64,000 nucleotides of DNA from Pyropia yezoensis (GCA_009829735.1 CM020619.1:19783816-19847815), one strand, 5' to 3'; positions 32,971 through 45,310 are shown, counted from the first letter of the stretch. Notes: generated by a model not told the origin, from the letters alone. Translations and numbers: made by a program.

Positions 32971-35335
32971 CGGACCCCCAGGTACCCGGGGTAGTGGACG
33001 ACCCCCTGCTTGAGGAGGAGGAAGAGGTGATGGTGGACGACGTTCCCGTCTCCGCTACCGCTGCCGAGTGCTTCCTGGCGAGCTCGTCGGAAGAGGATGA
33101 CAGGGTAACCGTCCGTGTGGCCCCGGAAGGCGCGCCGCGCGGGCTGTCGTCCGTGTGAAGCGGCACGACGGCTCCGTCGGGTGGCGGTCAACCGCGTGCA
33201 GCAGCTGCTCCTACTCCTACTCCTCCGGCGACCCGGATGGCCCCTGTCGCCGGTGCCGGCGCGGTTCTACCTCAAGACGGCGCAGCCGGTGTGTCGGGTG
33301 GTCGTAGTGGCACCCGGCCGGGGCGGCGGGTCAAGACGGCGCGGGTGCCCGCCCGGTTAATGGTGTTTCCGTGGAGGCGGGTAACGGGTCTATCCCCTAG
33401 GTCCCCGGGGTGCCCACGTCGGGCCCGGGTGGCGGCGATGCTTTGCCCGCGATGCCGCGGGCGACAGGTGGTCAAGACGTATCTTATCCGATGGCGGTGG
33501 ACTCCAAGAGCTACTCCGGGCGGGCGCCCGCCTTTCTTCTTCCTCTTCGGCCCCGTGCGCCTGCGGCACCGGCCATTCTGCCGGTGGGGCTTCCCCCGGC
33601 GCCCCCGATTCTTCCTGGGCCCGCCCGGGTTGCCCCGCTGGGTGGCGGCGTCGCGTTGGCGGCGGGTCAACCTGCCGTGTCGGTGTCCGACTGGGTGGCT
33701 CGGGTTCGAGGCCTTACGGTACAGGCGTCCATCGACCTTGCTGAGGGGATGCGGGTGGACGTCCACCACCCGCGTCTCTCTGGAGGGACCTCCCGGCGCG
33801 TCAGGGTGGACCCGAGTTGGGAGCGACAGATGGTGCGGCTGATCAACCAGCCGAATGCGGTCTGGGTGGAGCATCATTGGATCCTGAGTCAGCCAGACGA
33901 CCGGCATGGGCAGCTCTGGCACACCCGGGTGGGGCGGGGTGACGTCTTCTTCGACTCCGCCTTGGGGGTCTGCGACTAGGTTGCCCCCGCGTTGCCGCGA
34001 AAGGTTGACTACCCGGCTAGTGCTCGGGGGATTGCGGCGGCGGCGGAGCCTGTGGCGTTTGGGTCGACGGTGCGCGACACCGGCCGGTATCCCGGGTTTG
34101 AGAACTTCCCGGGGGTATGCCCGTACCTGACGTTGACGGCTCCGTACCCGCCCATGGCGGAGTTGAAGTCGGCGTCGAGCTGGCGACGCAACCATGGTGT
34201 CATGGCAGATGCGCTCCGCACCGATATAACGCGTGCGTTGCAGACCGGTAACGGTCGCGCGCCGGTGTACACTCCCGTACGCCCACCTCTGTGGCAGGAG
34301 GGGAGGGAACCCGCCCTTGCTTTCCGGTTTGACACCGGCTCCTGTCTTCGACACTTAGGGAGCGTGTTGGCCTCCCGGCCGGTCCACCCGTTGCAGGGGA
34401 CCTTCACCCTTGAGGTTACCCTCGGGCAGGCTTCCTCCCTCTTGCTGTCCGTCCGCGGGCAGAGGCGCCTGTTTCATCTTCCGACGGGTGTCCGTCGGCA
34501 TATCGGGCAGCTGGGCGTGGACCTGATAGCTGCCAAGACCGGGTTTGCCCGGGAGTTCGAGGCCCTGCTGGCTGTTCACGATGCCGTGAACTGGGCTGGG
34601 GTGTAGACGCTTGCCCCTTACCGGGTTCCGCAGGCTGGGGCTGCGCCCTTGCCTCGTCACTCGTTGCGCATCCGGCGTACTCAGCCGGGTGAGCCCAACT
34701 GCCGTGGGTGGGCGTCTACCGAGGCTGTTCCTGACCTGAGTATTTCCATGGTTATCCATGACCCTCTTCAGATCCTCGCCCCGTGGTTCGGTAAGCCGAT
34801 ACCGTCGGCGGTTGGCCGTCGTCCCCGAGAGTGGGCCTCTGCGGGTGGGGGGCGTGAGGTGTCCCGTCGTCGGGCAGAGCCCCGCCGGGTTTACGGTGGG
34901 GCCCCTTCAGTGGGGTCCTACCGGGCCTCGTATCAGGCGCCACCGGCGCCGGTGGTAGCCGTGTCGGCTCCTGTGGCTCCTCTCGCTGCGCCGGTGTCAC
35001 CTTACGCCCCCGTCATGCGTGACGGGGGTCCCCGTCTATGGTATGAGGGCGTTGACGCCCTCATTGCCCGCGAGATGCGGGAGGGTCTCTCTGTTAGTTG
35101 GGGGGATATCCCCCCAGGTGCTGCGCTGGTTGGGTCCGCGCGCGGCTTCGGTGGCGTGCTGGACCGCCTCCAGACAGCTCCGGAGGATGTGGAGGCCGGC
35201 CGCAGCACCCTCGTTCAGCTATGCACCGAGGAAACTCGGGCCATTGACCGTCGCGAGATTGCCGACCGGTGGAGCATGGAGGTGTACGCGTTTACGCGTG
35301 AGTGGCCTCCCTCGGGTAGCGGGTCTACCCGCTGA
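32971..35335 (+). pseudogene. Antisense accessory coding region of GyC-1, broken
   Basis: Collinear with the GyC-2 antisense region (51061-53430). It has an acidic N-terminus (LLEEEEEVMVDD), a Pro/Ala/Gly-rich linker, then a globular part with PSWERQMVRLINQPNAV, LWHTRVGRGDVFFD, LRHLGSVLASRPVHPLQGT and RGQRRLFHLPTGVR. The last part contains WYEGVDALIAREMREGLSVSWGD. It lies opposite in strand to pol. The function is unknown and this copy is broken. Confidence 0.6.
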
Positions 35336-35785
35336 GGAGTGCTATTGTTTGTGAGGAAGAGGGACCCGGTGACCCTTATGGTTGCCGGGTAGTACTGATT
35401 ATAAACTCATCCCCCGCTGGGGCGTTTGCATGATACCAATGCTTGCCTTTGGGCAGTACCCTGTCTGACTTAGCCGTGGCTTGCCTCGGTTCTTTCTCGC
35501 GCCCCAACCCATCCTGGTTGGTTAATACGCATTGAGGTCAACCTTCCTTGGTCTGCCACTTGCCCCATGGATGAGGGCTTACATTGGTGTAAGCCTCAGG
35601 TTACTTTGAAATTATCGGAGTTAGTCATCTCCTTCAAGTAAACTTGTAAAAGTCAGTTGCATACTTAGGTTGCCTAAGGCCGCTCCAACTTAGTGAACCT
35701 AAGTCTTGCCGAAGCCATCTGACACCCTCCTTAGTAGGCATAGGCCGCACCCCCCAAACAGCCGAAGTCGGTGGCGCTTGGGTTC
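35336..35785. terminator. Convergent junction of GyC-1 with ACTTAG/CTAAG hairpins
   Basis: About 450 bp between the end of the antisense unit (35335) and the end of pol (35786, minus strand), AT-richer than its surroundings. It holds two short hairpins: ACTTAGGTTGCCTAAG at 35663 and ACTTAGTGAACCTAAGT at 35688, 25 bp apart. GyC-2 has five at the matching place. A role as a two-way terminator or 3'-end processing site is inferred. Confidence 0.4.
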
Positions 35786-38700
35786 TTACAGTAGGCGTCG
35801 TCGCCTCATGTAAGGCATGAGAAGTTGGCGGGGTATATTTGCCGCCTGTTCCCAGGTGGGTGAGTCATATGCGACCCACATCACCTTGACGTACCAGGGT
35901 CCTGGTAGGTCCGGGTCGGTGTGTCCGACCACGCTCTCCACTTGGTAAGGAATCCTATCCGGGCCCACCGGGTCGTCTGGCCGGTGAGATGTAAGAGCCT
36001 CATGTAGAAACCCAGCCGGTACCGGCTGAGGCTGTTCCGGCTTCGGAGCAGGTGTCACATCATTGAGATTGACTCGTTGTATCTCCGTATCGGAGTGCAG
36101 GATGACAGAGTGATCATCTCTGTGTAAGATCTGGTACGGTCTCTTGATCGGTTGCATGAGCTTGTTCCCTTGGAACTTCTGGTGTCTGATATAGACCCAG
36201 TCACCTGTCGTCAGGGTAGCGTTGCGCACCCGTAGTCGGTCGTCAAAGTTCTTCTTGTATCGAAGTTGTGTTCTGTCAAGCGCACCCTTGAGCTTAGGAA
36301 TCATCCACGATAGCTTGGCTAACCAAGCTAGGTGTATACGTTCGGCCGGTCGGCCCTTCGGTTTGTCATACCGAGTGCACCTGCCTGGTGGCAGCGTCAG
36401 GTTACCGACGCCTAGTGGCATGACCTACTCCAGAGGGGCGATGTTCGTGCTCCGATGTGGCCTGGCATTGTTTGCCAGGGTGGGTACGGACAGGAGCCTG
36501 TCCCAAGTGTTCGTGTGCTCGGCCACGTAGCACTGGAGCATCTTGACGATGGTGCGGTTGAACCGCTCCACCTGTCCGTTGGTCTGCGGGCGGTAGTCGG
36601 ATGCCCGACGTGGTTCGATCCCGAACATGCCCAGGACCTTAGTGCAGAATGCTGACGTAAGGTTTGCTCCGTTGTCGGAGAGGAGTTGCTTCATGACTCC
36701 GTATGCACTGATCCAGTGTTCAACCTTTGCGTTCATGTTCGTGTATGCTGTATCATCCGGGATAGCTGCTGCTCGTGACAGCTTAGTGAAGAGGTCAGAC
36801 ATGACCAGGATGTACCTGTTCCCTTCTTCCGTTACCGGATGTGGCCCGAGTATGTCGATAGCGACCTGCACGTTGGGCCCATCCGGGGGGAACAGTTTCA
36901 TAGCGGATTCCCGCCTATGAAGACTCATGCGGTAACGTGCACAGGGGTGGCATCCTTTCACGTGGTCGACCACGTCAACGGCCATTGCTGGCCAGTAAAA
37001 GAACCTTCGCATTGCTGCGAACATACGAGAACCCCCCGGGTGTCCGGCTGTAGGATTCTCGTGTTCTCGTATAATGACGGCTTGCCGTAAGGACACGGGA
37101 GCCACGACCTGATGCCGTCCATCGGCGGTTGCCCGCCGGTGTATGAGGCCGTCTTCATTCTCCGTGAAGATGCCGGCCTTAACGGCCAGGAGGTTAGCAC
37201 GATGACGTTTACAGTCATCGTCATTGGCTTGTGCCTCGCGGAAGTCCGCGAGAGTCAGTGGGCATGCTCGGTGCGCCCTTGTATGGTCAACCATACCTTG
37301 GATAGCATTACCCACCATGCAGACCGTTACCACCGGGATGTCTTCGTCCACCGGGCGGGTATCTCCGCTCGGTGTGTCGAGTCGAGACAACGCGTCTCCG
37401 AGGTGGTGGGTTGACCCAGCCTTATACACGGTACGGTAGTCGTGCTCGGCCATCTTCAGTCTCCATCGGGCTAGCCTCCCATGGCTGTCGGAATCCTTGT
37501 CACCAAGGTTGAGGAGCCATCGTAGGGGTTTGTGGTCGGACCTCACGATGAACCTGGAGCCCTCCAGGTAAGGTCCGAGCAGTTGCACTGCCCATAAAAC
37601 TCCGAGGCACTCACGCTCGGTGACACTATAGTTACGTTCAGCCGGGTTGAGTGTCCGGCTGAAGAACCCTACCAGACGTAGGTCCGGGATAACGTTATCG
37701 GTACCGATCAACGTCTCTCCCTGTAACAGGGTGCATCCCATTTGTGTATCGCACGCATCGACATCGATGACGAAGGTCCCTCGTCTGTGCGGCAACGCAA
37801 GGACGGGTGGGGATAGTAGGGCTCGCTTCAGCGACTCGAATGCCTCCTCTTCGCTAGGCGAAGGGGGTTGGAGTACCTTGGGCAAGGTACTGCTCGTAAG
37901 AACCGTTAACGGCTTGGCTATCCGAGCGAAGTCCTTGACGAACCGTCGGTACACGTTGCACATTCCCAGGAAGCTCTTCAGCTGCTTCTGGGTGTTACGG
38001 AACCTGGCATCCCGGAGTGCCCGGGTATTAGCTTCGAGTACTTCCAGTTTAGCAGGGGTTATCTGGTGGCCCAGATACTCGACCGTCTGTTGGAAGAAGG
38101 CGCACTTCTTCAGACGCAGGGTTACCCCAGCGTTCCTCAAGAGGGTGAGTACCTCGTCAACATGTTGCACATGGTCATCCATGTTATGCGAGAAGACGAT
38201 GACGTCATCGAGGTACACTAGGCAGTTACGCCACTTCATCCCCGACAGTATAATGTCGATAGCCCGCTTGAATGTAGCGGGGGCGTTGGACAATCCGAAG
38301 GGCATCCTTAGGAACTCGTACACTCCACTGTGACAGACGAACGCCGTCTTGGGGATATCCTCATCCGCCACTGGGATCTGCCAGTATCCGGCATTGCAGT
38401 CGCTGGTGGTAAACACCGTAGCCTCCCCCAGGGAGTCGATGCATTCATCCATCCTTGGTAAAGGGTATGAGTCTTTCTTGGTAACCAAGTTGAGGCGTCG
38501 ATAATCGATGCAAAACCGAGGGGTTTGATCCTTCTTCGGTACGATAACGACTGGGGCACCCCACTCCGACATCAAAGGTCGGATCACCTTCGCTTCGCCC
38601 ATCCTCTTCACTTCTCCATCAACGATCTCTCCTTGCATTGGTCCCGTGCGATGCGGTTGCGACCGCGCTGGTCGTGCACCTGGTACCAGATCTATACGGT

Positions 38701-39948
38701 GTTGGGATGCCCCAATGGTACCCAAGGCCCCGCCTGTCCACATGACGTCATGCTTTCTCAGCATCCGTCGTACCCCTTTGGCTACCGAAGGGGGAAGATG
38801 GTCGAGGTCAGCCTCGGCCAGTGCCTTCAAGGCTTCTTGGTCCTTCGGCGGAGTGTCCGCCGGAGCTGGTCATGGGTTAGGCTTCCCGTCATCGGGTTGC
38901 TGCAGCTCGGTGGTCTCGGCGACCGCCAGTACCTCAAGTGGTTTCACTTGACCTTCCTTGTCAGGGGTTAGGATATCTCCTTCGTAGAGCTCGGCAATCC
39001 CGAGGATAGTTCCTTTCGGAAGGGTGACTGCTTTACGGCGATAGTTCGCCATCACGAGCAGTGATGACCCTCCCGCTGAGAGGTCTACGATACCGTTGGC
39101 CATGGTCAACCCATGGCGCTTGTAGGTTCGTAGGTTTGACTGGACTCTGCAGATGCCTGCGAGGTCACAGTTCAACGGGACGACGGTCTCCGATAAGGGC
39201 TCAAAGCGAGTCCGCTCAGCCAGCCGGAGTGTCTTCGGTTCTACGCTTGCGTACACCTCAGCAACGTTATCGTGGCTCCCTGGTAGCGTCAGGTCCGTGA
39301 CGATAGCTGTCTGTCCTCTCTTCGTGTCGTCGGCTTCTTGCAGCTCGACGGTCCTCCGGCCCGGCCGGATTGCATCAACGTGAACATTGACGAAGGTGCA
39401 CCCCAGTATGCAGGGCACAGATAGAGTCTTACACACCAGGAGGTCAACTTCCGTAGTGGGCTCCCCGATGGTGACCTGCAGCGCCATCGCTGCGTACAAA
39501 TGAGGCGACCATTCGCATCCTTGATCGTGGGTCCCCGAGCAACTCTGACTCGCGGGAGCCACTTGTCCGGGAGGGAATCCTTCCGCATCAGGTTAGGTCC
39601 AGCCCCTGTATCCAGTACAGAGTATTACGATCGGGTCGACTGGGGGTCAACATCCAGTGTGGCTGATACCTCGATGTTCCCTCAGGTGAACAGTACGTGG
39701 CCTACACCGATATCCGGTGTAGCTTGGGCATCCTGAACAGGGCCCTTGTCTGGTTCCATGTGACGGGGCTTCCCGTCCTCTCTTCCCAAATTTGGAGGTT
39801 GGTCATCAATCCCCTGACGCCGTGTCGTCGCGGCCGGAGGGTGTACCCGGGGGTTGTTGCGGCGTCGGCTCAACCGCGCTCTCCGTGGGGATTTCCCCGC
39901 GGCAGTCCAGGGTGGCTTGCTAGGGCTACCCCAGCGACCCCGTGTCAT
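35786..39948 (-). pseudogene. Pol region of GyC-1 (protease, RT, RNase H, integrase, chromodomain), broken
   Basis: Read leftwards on the minus strand. A protease region near 39600 has counterparts with [16 protein letters not shown] in GyC-2 and GyC-3. RT ([34 protein letters not shown]) lies at about 38050-38560 and RNase H (FIVRSDHKPLRWLL) at about 37350-37800. Integrase (IREHENPTAGHPG, DILGPHPVTEEGNRY, PQTNGQVERFNRTIVK) lies at about 36450-37080. A chromodomain-like C-terminus (WYVKVMWVAYDSPTWEQ) lies at about 35800-35960. Long frames remain open but the region is broken. Confidence 0.9.
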
Positions 39949-39956
39949 CCTTCCTC

Positions 39957-42134
39957 TTACTCGTCTCCCGTACTCCGCCGGGTACTATCTTCCGGGATAT
40001 CCGGGAAAGGAGGTGCCTCATCGACTGCCAGTACTCCTCCTGGAGCTTGCTGCCTACCCAGTGCCGGGATTCTGGCGGGATAACCCCCAATAGATGCCTT
40101 GCGTTGCGCCGCTGCCCGTCGAGACTCCTCCGGGATGAGCGGGCATGCGGACACCCAGTGTTGGGGGTCTCCGCACGGCATGCATCCGGACGTGCCGGCC
40201 GCACCGGTCGTCCGCGTCGAGTTGGCTCCATAGGTCCGGTTGCCCGCCTCGGGCGCTCGAGTGCCTGTCCCTTGGTAGGCCTTGGGTCCCGGTGCCAACC
40301 GGAACATGGAATCCTCCAGCCGGTTGGTTCTACCAGCGACGTGCGGAGGTGCCTCCGTACGCACTGCCCATGTCGGCAGGGGTTGGTGGGGGTTACCCGT
40401 AACTGTGGCGTACCCCGTAGTCCGCACATACGGGACGCGCCGGCCCGCTCCCTCGTTGACCTGGAACTGGGTCCCAGCCGGGGCGATGTACGCTACCGTG
40501 CCATGCTCATCAATCACCGGCGTCGCCGGTAGCAACAGGTGGCCCTGTTGGTCGACTAGAGGTTCATCCTCACCCGTAGGGGTATGGTCGGTCGCCACCA
40601 GTACTGGTGCGGCCTTCCGCTCCACCTTCTCTTGCCCCTGTACCGAAGTAAGACTGGGCTTGCCTCCCTCACCCTTGGGCTTTGGGGCCAAGGCACATTC
40701 CGGGCGTAGCACCCGGTAGGCGTCCCCTAGGGACTTGCACATATGCATCAGTCGACTGAAGTTCGTCCGAGCCGTATTGGCTCCCCGTGCGGATATCCGC
40801 ACAAAGCTGAATACTCCTGCGAACAGGATGGCCTGTAGCTCCCCTTCGCCGAGAAGTTTTTCCAGCTCGTAGTCGAGCTCTTGGATCCGGCGTCCAAACA
40901 TCTCCTCATCCTCCAAGGACTGGGCGGTGGCGGTGCGAAGGGCCCGGTAGTGGTCTTCGCACTTGTCCTCACTGAGGTAGCTGCTAAGCAGCTCCTTCAG
41001 TATACCACGGTAATCCATGGGGGTGGCTGCGACCCTCATTCCCGGCATCGGGGATGCCTGGTGAAGGATGCCTCGTACTTTTTTATCAACAAAGAACGGG
41101 AGGATCTCCAGCGCCAGCCCCTCGTTGACGAGTGCCTTGTCCGCGGCTGCCTTCAAGCTAGTCAAGAAGCCAATGACTGCCAACGGGCGTCCTGTCGGGC
41201 CCCCAAACATAGGGACTCCCTTCATAAGGGTCTGCATAGAGCGGATCGCTCGGTGCGAGGTAGTACGCATCGATTCCAATACGGTAGTGGATCGGTCCAT
41301 CAAACGATAACGTTCATGAGTCAGTACCAACCTGAAGACTTCGCTGACGATCTCTGTGCCCGCGTCCTGGATGTCCAGTCGCTTGGCCAGTTGATGAGTA
41401 AACTCATCGGACTCCATCCGCTTCAGTAAGCTCGCAGTAACCTGCGCTGTCATCGCTTGCACCAGTTACGCTGGAGCTTCCGGCGTCGGCGCCTCGCGTA
41501 CCCGAGTTGCTTGGCTTCCGTCGTTGATGGGATACTGCGAGACGGTACCGCGTCCCTCCATCGCCGATTCTGTTCCGGCGTATGTATCCGTCGGAACATG
41601 TCCGCGGAGCCCGCTCTGGGTGCTCCGAGCGTAGCGTTCCGTGTGACTACGTTCTAAGTAGGCTGACGAGTCGGATCCATAACCCGCCGTATCCGAAAGT
41701 TGTCCAGGAGTAGCAACACCGGGGTTGACCCTGGTGGACTCCGAAGGTAGTCCGGCCGGTTCGAACCGTAACAGTGTGGGAGGAACACGACGGGGTACCG
41801 TCGTATGACGTGCTGACATCAGCACAGCCATTGCGTCCTCCGTACGCTCTTGACGGGCGTCGATTTCGGTGAACCGGGCCTCGATGCGAGCCAATGATGC
41901 CATCAGGGAATCCCCTGGTGAAGGTGGCGGCGGCGTGAGGTCGGCAGAGGACAGTTGCGGCGGTCCGCCGCCCCCGGCCGTTTGTGCCGTACCAAACGTC
42001 GTTCCGGCACCGGAGGGCATCGGCGTGTCAGTGTTGTCGATCGGGTTACCAATCCCGGTTCCCGGGTTCAGCTCCGGGGTCGGCGTCGACGCCGATCCGT
42101 CATCTTGAACGTTCCCCGTCTCTTGGGTAGACAT
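39957..42134 (-). pseudogene. Gag of GyC-1, broken
   Basis: Starts [21 protein letters not shown] as in GyC-3. A low-complexity N-terminal third precedes the capsid-like domain ([25 protein letters not shown]) and a CX2CX4HX4C knuckle ([15 protein letters not shown]) near the end. It lies 8 nt from the pol ATG, as in GyC-2 and GyC-3. One or more breaks. Confidence 0.85.
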
Positions 42135-42360
42135 AGTCACAATCAGTCAACCGACGTAACAATCACCACGAATAAGAGAGCGAGGGGGTAGTTCGGGGAG
42201 AGTATCCGTAGATCGCAGTCAAACGCAACCACTCAAAACAATCAACCAGATCGCAGCACCACGAGTGTAAGAAAAGGACCGGATCCCTATCTGTGTGCCA
42301 GGGCCGAAGACGGCGTCACCACAAGGGTGACGGAAACCCGTCCCCTGCTGCTCCACCAAT

Positions 42361-42721
42361 GTAGCACAATAGGTATCCGCTGCACGTCCACTCTCAGGAA
42401 ACACTCACCAAGGGGGATCGGCACCAACGTCACCGGGAGGCCAAGGTTGCTGTCCTTGGAGCGCAGGCCACGGGACCAAGATGGGAGCCCAAATGGGAGG
42501 GGTTTGTTGTTCTATCTTGGCTGGCGGTTGATTCGCCGCCGGCCACCTCGTTATAAATCCTCGGAGACACTACTAACTACCCTCCACCCCAAGATGCAAG
42601 TCCCTCAGGTCATACGTAACTGATAGATACCATAACCAGTGCAGAATCCCAAATTGAGAGTTAAGGGTAAGAAGTAGCCCCCCTATATTAGGGACACAAT
42701 ATAGTCATCCATATTGCTACA
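42361..42721 (-). repeat. 5' LTR of GyC-1, with adjoining primer-binding site
   Basis: 361 bp. On the inner side (read on -) it is followed at 42343-42360 by TTGGTGGAGCAGCAGGGG, the same candidate primer-binding site as in GyC-3. GGGAG target duplication at 42722-42726. Confidence 0.9.
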
Positions 42722-42725
42722 GGGA

Positions 42726-43013
42726 GGCGCGTGCACTCCCCCCGGGGGACGCTCCTGCGGGGAGGGGGCCATCCTAGGTGGATCGGGTGGGGCTTCGCGG
42801 GCCGCGTGGGACGGCTCACGTCGTACCGGCGACGTGGCCACCACCGTCGTCACGCTCATCGCCGTCACCACCGTCGTCACCGCCGTCGTCATTTTGTTCG
42901 TGGGACGCGTGCGACGGCCCACCACCGTCGTGACGCTCATCGCCATCACCACCGTCGTCGCCGCCGTCGTCGGTCTGTTCGCGGGCCGCAGGCGACGGCC
43001 CACCACGCATCGG
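42726..43013. repeat. Minisatellite remainder and 81-bp tandem repeat of PIF/Harbinger copy 2
   Basis: 42726-42830 completes the GC minisatellite. Then come two 81-bp units at 42852-42932 and 42933-43013 (ACGCTCATCGCC ... ACCACCGTCGTC ... CGGCCCACCAC). A single diverged unit lies at about 22655-22735 in copy 1. The CACCGTCGTC-rich DNA runs on to about 43130. No gene is inferred here. Confidence 0.65.
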
Positions 43014-43245
43014 TAGGCCCACCACAGTCGCCACCTCCGCCAACGTCGCCACCTCCACCACTGTCGTCTCCGCCGCCACCGTCGCCACCGCCATCGTCCG
43101 GGGACTGCCTGCGACTGCCGAGGCCGCGTGGGACGGCTCACCCCGTAGCGACAAGGCCATCGATGTGGCCTGGGCGACTGGGAGCCTCCGAGGCTGTGTG
43201 CTGGGCGTTGGGAGGTGTGAAGGGGGGGGGCTGCAGCTTTGGAAG

Positions 43246-44982
43246 ATGGATGCCCCCGCGCCTTTTGATCCAGAGGCATTGAAGGTCTCCGATGGATCGA
43301 CGGACGAGGTCCACGCAGCTGTTCTCGCTTCGCGGCTCTCTCTATCGCGACGCAGACACTACAGCGCTCTGTCGGTTGCGGTTGCCCGACGCCGCCGGCG
43401 TCGCGGCGGCTCGGTGCCTGGCCGTCGTGCCAACCGGTTTCGTAGAATTGAGCGCGGCTACCGAAGCATCGAGGCTGACTACTTTGGGGAGGACGGGAAC
43501 CCACCTGTGGACGGCGAGACTGATTTTGAGACTCGGTTCCGCGTGCCTTTCAATGCGTTTATGGTGGTCTACGACGACGTGAAGGACCTGCCGTATTGGA
43601 AGCGCACCATCAACGCCAGTGGGCGGCCACAGGCGCATGCCCTGCAGAAGGTGGTGGCCGCCTTTTGTGTGCTGGCGTACGGTGAGGCCGCTGATCGGCC
43701 TGACGAGTGTATCCGACTGTCCAAGTCTACAACGGCGGTGGCGACGCAAGCGCTTGTCGACCACATCGTCGACAACTACGAGGAGTTTTTCCCGCGCCCC
43801 CCAAACATGGACGAGCTGGCCCATGTTCTTGACCGCAACGCGCAACGAGGGATGCCTGGGTACATAGGGTGCATCGACTGCTCGCATCGGGGTTGGCGCA
43901 TGTGCCCCTTGGCTGGTTCGGACCAGTACCAGGACTACAAGAAGCGGCGCTCCGTGGTAATGGAGACAGTCTGCGATGAGGACCTGTACATCTGGAACTT
44001 TTTCGTGGGGCCACCGGGCAGCCAACACGACCTAAATGTGTGAGGCCAATCACCGCTCTGTATGGACATTACGGACGGTCTGTGGCCCCCTGACAGTCTT
44101 GTGTGCACACTGAGTGGCCGCACGCGTCGCTTGCTGTACTATTTATCCGACGGTGTGTATCCCAAGTTCCCCATATTTGCCCGACCCTTTCCACGCGCCT
44201 CCTCCAACACCCTGAAGAAGTGCACTTACAACCGGCTGCAAGAGGCGCTTCGCAAGGACTTTGGGCGTCTGTATGGCGTAGTGACCACGCGCTTTCACAC
44301 CCTTTACCACCCCGCCAAGTATCACTCTGTTGACCGTATCATCCGCACCGCCAAGGCTGTCGCTGTTTTGCACAACATGATTTTCATCAACAGCCGCGAC
44401 GAGTACATCGCCCTCCTCCGCAAGGGAGATTTATACGGCCAGGCCGACAAACCGGCCAATGTCATGATGGCCGCGGCGCAGGCTGATGCAGAGGCCAGAG
44501 AGGCCGCTGAGGCCGCGGGGAGTGACTCCTTGTCGGCCTTCTCGTGGTCCTCTTCGTCGTATTCGTCATCGTCTTTGTCCGGTAACGCTGGTAGTGGCAG
44601 CAGTGTCTGTGCGGGTGGTGGTGCGGGCGGTGTGGGTGACGGCACGGCGGCCGCAGCAGGCGTATCTGGACGCGCGGGAGGTATTGCGGCCGGTGGAGGT
44701 GGTGCATCGGCCGCGGGGGGTGCAGCCTGTCCACCTGATGGATCTGGCGGTGGTGCTGGAACTGCAGGGGCGGGAACCGGGGCCGGAGACGGAAACGGCG
44801 CGCAGGGTAATGGCCGTGTCGCCCCGACTTGGCGCACTGACGATATCAGGTGCCAGTCTGCTCTGACCAGTCCGATTGAGCACGAGCGACTACGCGCTGA
44901 CCTGATGGCATACGTGTGGGAGAACAAGGCGGAGGCTCTGGCGCCGTTTCTGCCCCGCCGTCATGCGTTGGTGTACATGTAA
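43246..44982 (+). CDS. PIF/Harbinger transposase (Plant_tran type), copy 2
   Basis: I chose the ATG at 43246 (MDAPAPFDPEALKVSDGSTD) because the following residues are shared with copy 1. The nuclease core has GYIGCIDCSHRGWRMCP (Asp211), DEDLYIWNFFVG, then LLYYLSDGVYPK (Asp302) and LRKDFGRLYGVVTTRFH. It matches plant PIF/Harbinger-like transposases. The C-terminus is a long Gly/Ser/Ala tract and then IEHERLRADLMAYVWENKAEALAPF. An in-frame TGA at 44041-44043 (codon 266) is followed by coding similarity in the same frame; it lies at the start of a possible 57-nt GT-AG intron. At the position where relatives have the third catalytic acid (ERAFG) both copies read GR(L/P)YG. No Myb-like partner gene is seen. 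Confidence 0.8.
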
Positions 44983-45106
44983 GTGGGTGGGCGTCTGCTT
45001 CAAAGGTTTTCTTTTTCCCTCGGGTTTTTCTTTTTCCTCACCTGTAAGCCGGTTTAGCGTGGAAAAACTGCCGTTGTCGTGGCAAAAACGCAGAGGGCGG
45101 AACGCT

Positions 45107-45310
45107 TTGGCGGTGGGGTGGTGGCAGCGACGCAGCGGGTGACTTGTCGGCCGCTTTTGCGCCTGGCTGTTGCCACCGGCGTGGCAAGAAAGTGGGGGGG
45201 GCAATGCCTTGGCGGTGGGGGGGTGGCAGCGACGCAGCGGGTGACTTGTCGGCCGCCTGTGAGCCTGGCTCCTGGCGCGAGCGTGGCGGGGGAGTGGAGG
45301 GGGCGAGGAC
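45107..45310. repeat. 102-bp tandem repeat, two units
   Basis: TTGGCGGTGGGG, GGCAGCGACGCAGCGGG and TGACTTGTCGGCCGC recur with a 102-bp period (45107 and 45209). One diverged unit is recognisable in copy 1 near 25070. It lies in the 3' block of PIF/Harbinger copy 2 (44983-45375), which holds no gene. Confidence 0.6.

Larger units (their letters stand above)
32017..42721 (-). mobile_element. GyC-1: Ty3/gypsy retrotransposon with both LTRs, broken
   Basis: 10.7 kb with LTRs at 32017-32378 and 42361-42721 (TGTAGC...GCTACA ends). A perfect 5-bp target duplication GGGAG lies at 32012-32016 and 42722-42726. On the minus strand are gag, protease, RT, RNase H, integrase and a chromodomain; on the + strand between pol and the 3' LTR is the antisense accessory region. 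The two LTRs differ at about a dozen of 361 positions by my eye count (about 3%), so the insertion is fairly young. The coding parts carry at least five breaks. It inserted into the PIF/Harbinger copy 2 minisatellite. Confidence 0.92.

Noticed and set aside
35336-35785. Separate MITE between the antisense unit and pol of GyC-1
   Set aside because: The same AT-richer segment is at the matching place in GyC-2, so it is part of the element rather than an insertion.
43342-44028. Long minus-strand frame opposite the Harbinger transposase
   Set aside because: It is the codon shadow of the true + frame, which has the family motifs; an equivalent shadow exists opposite copy 1.
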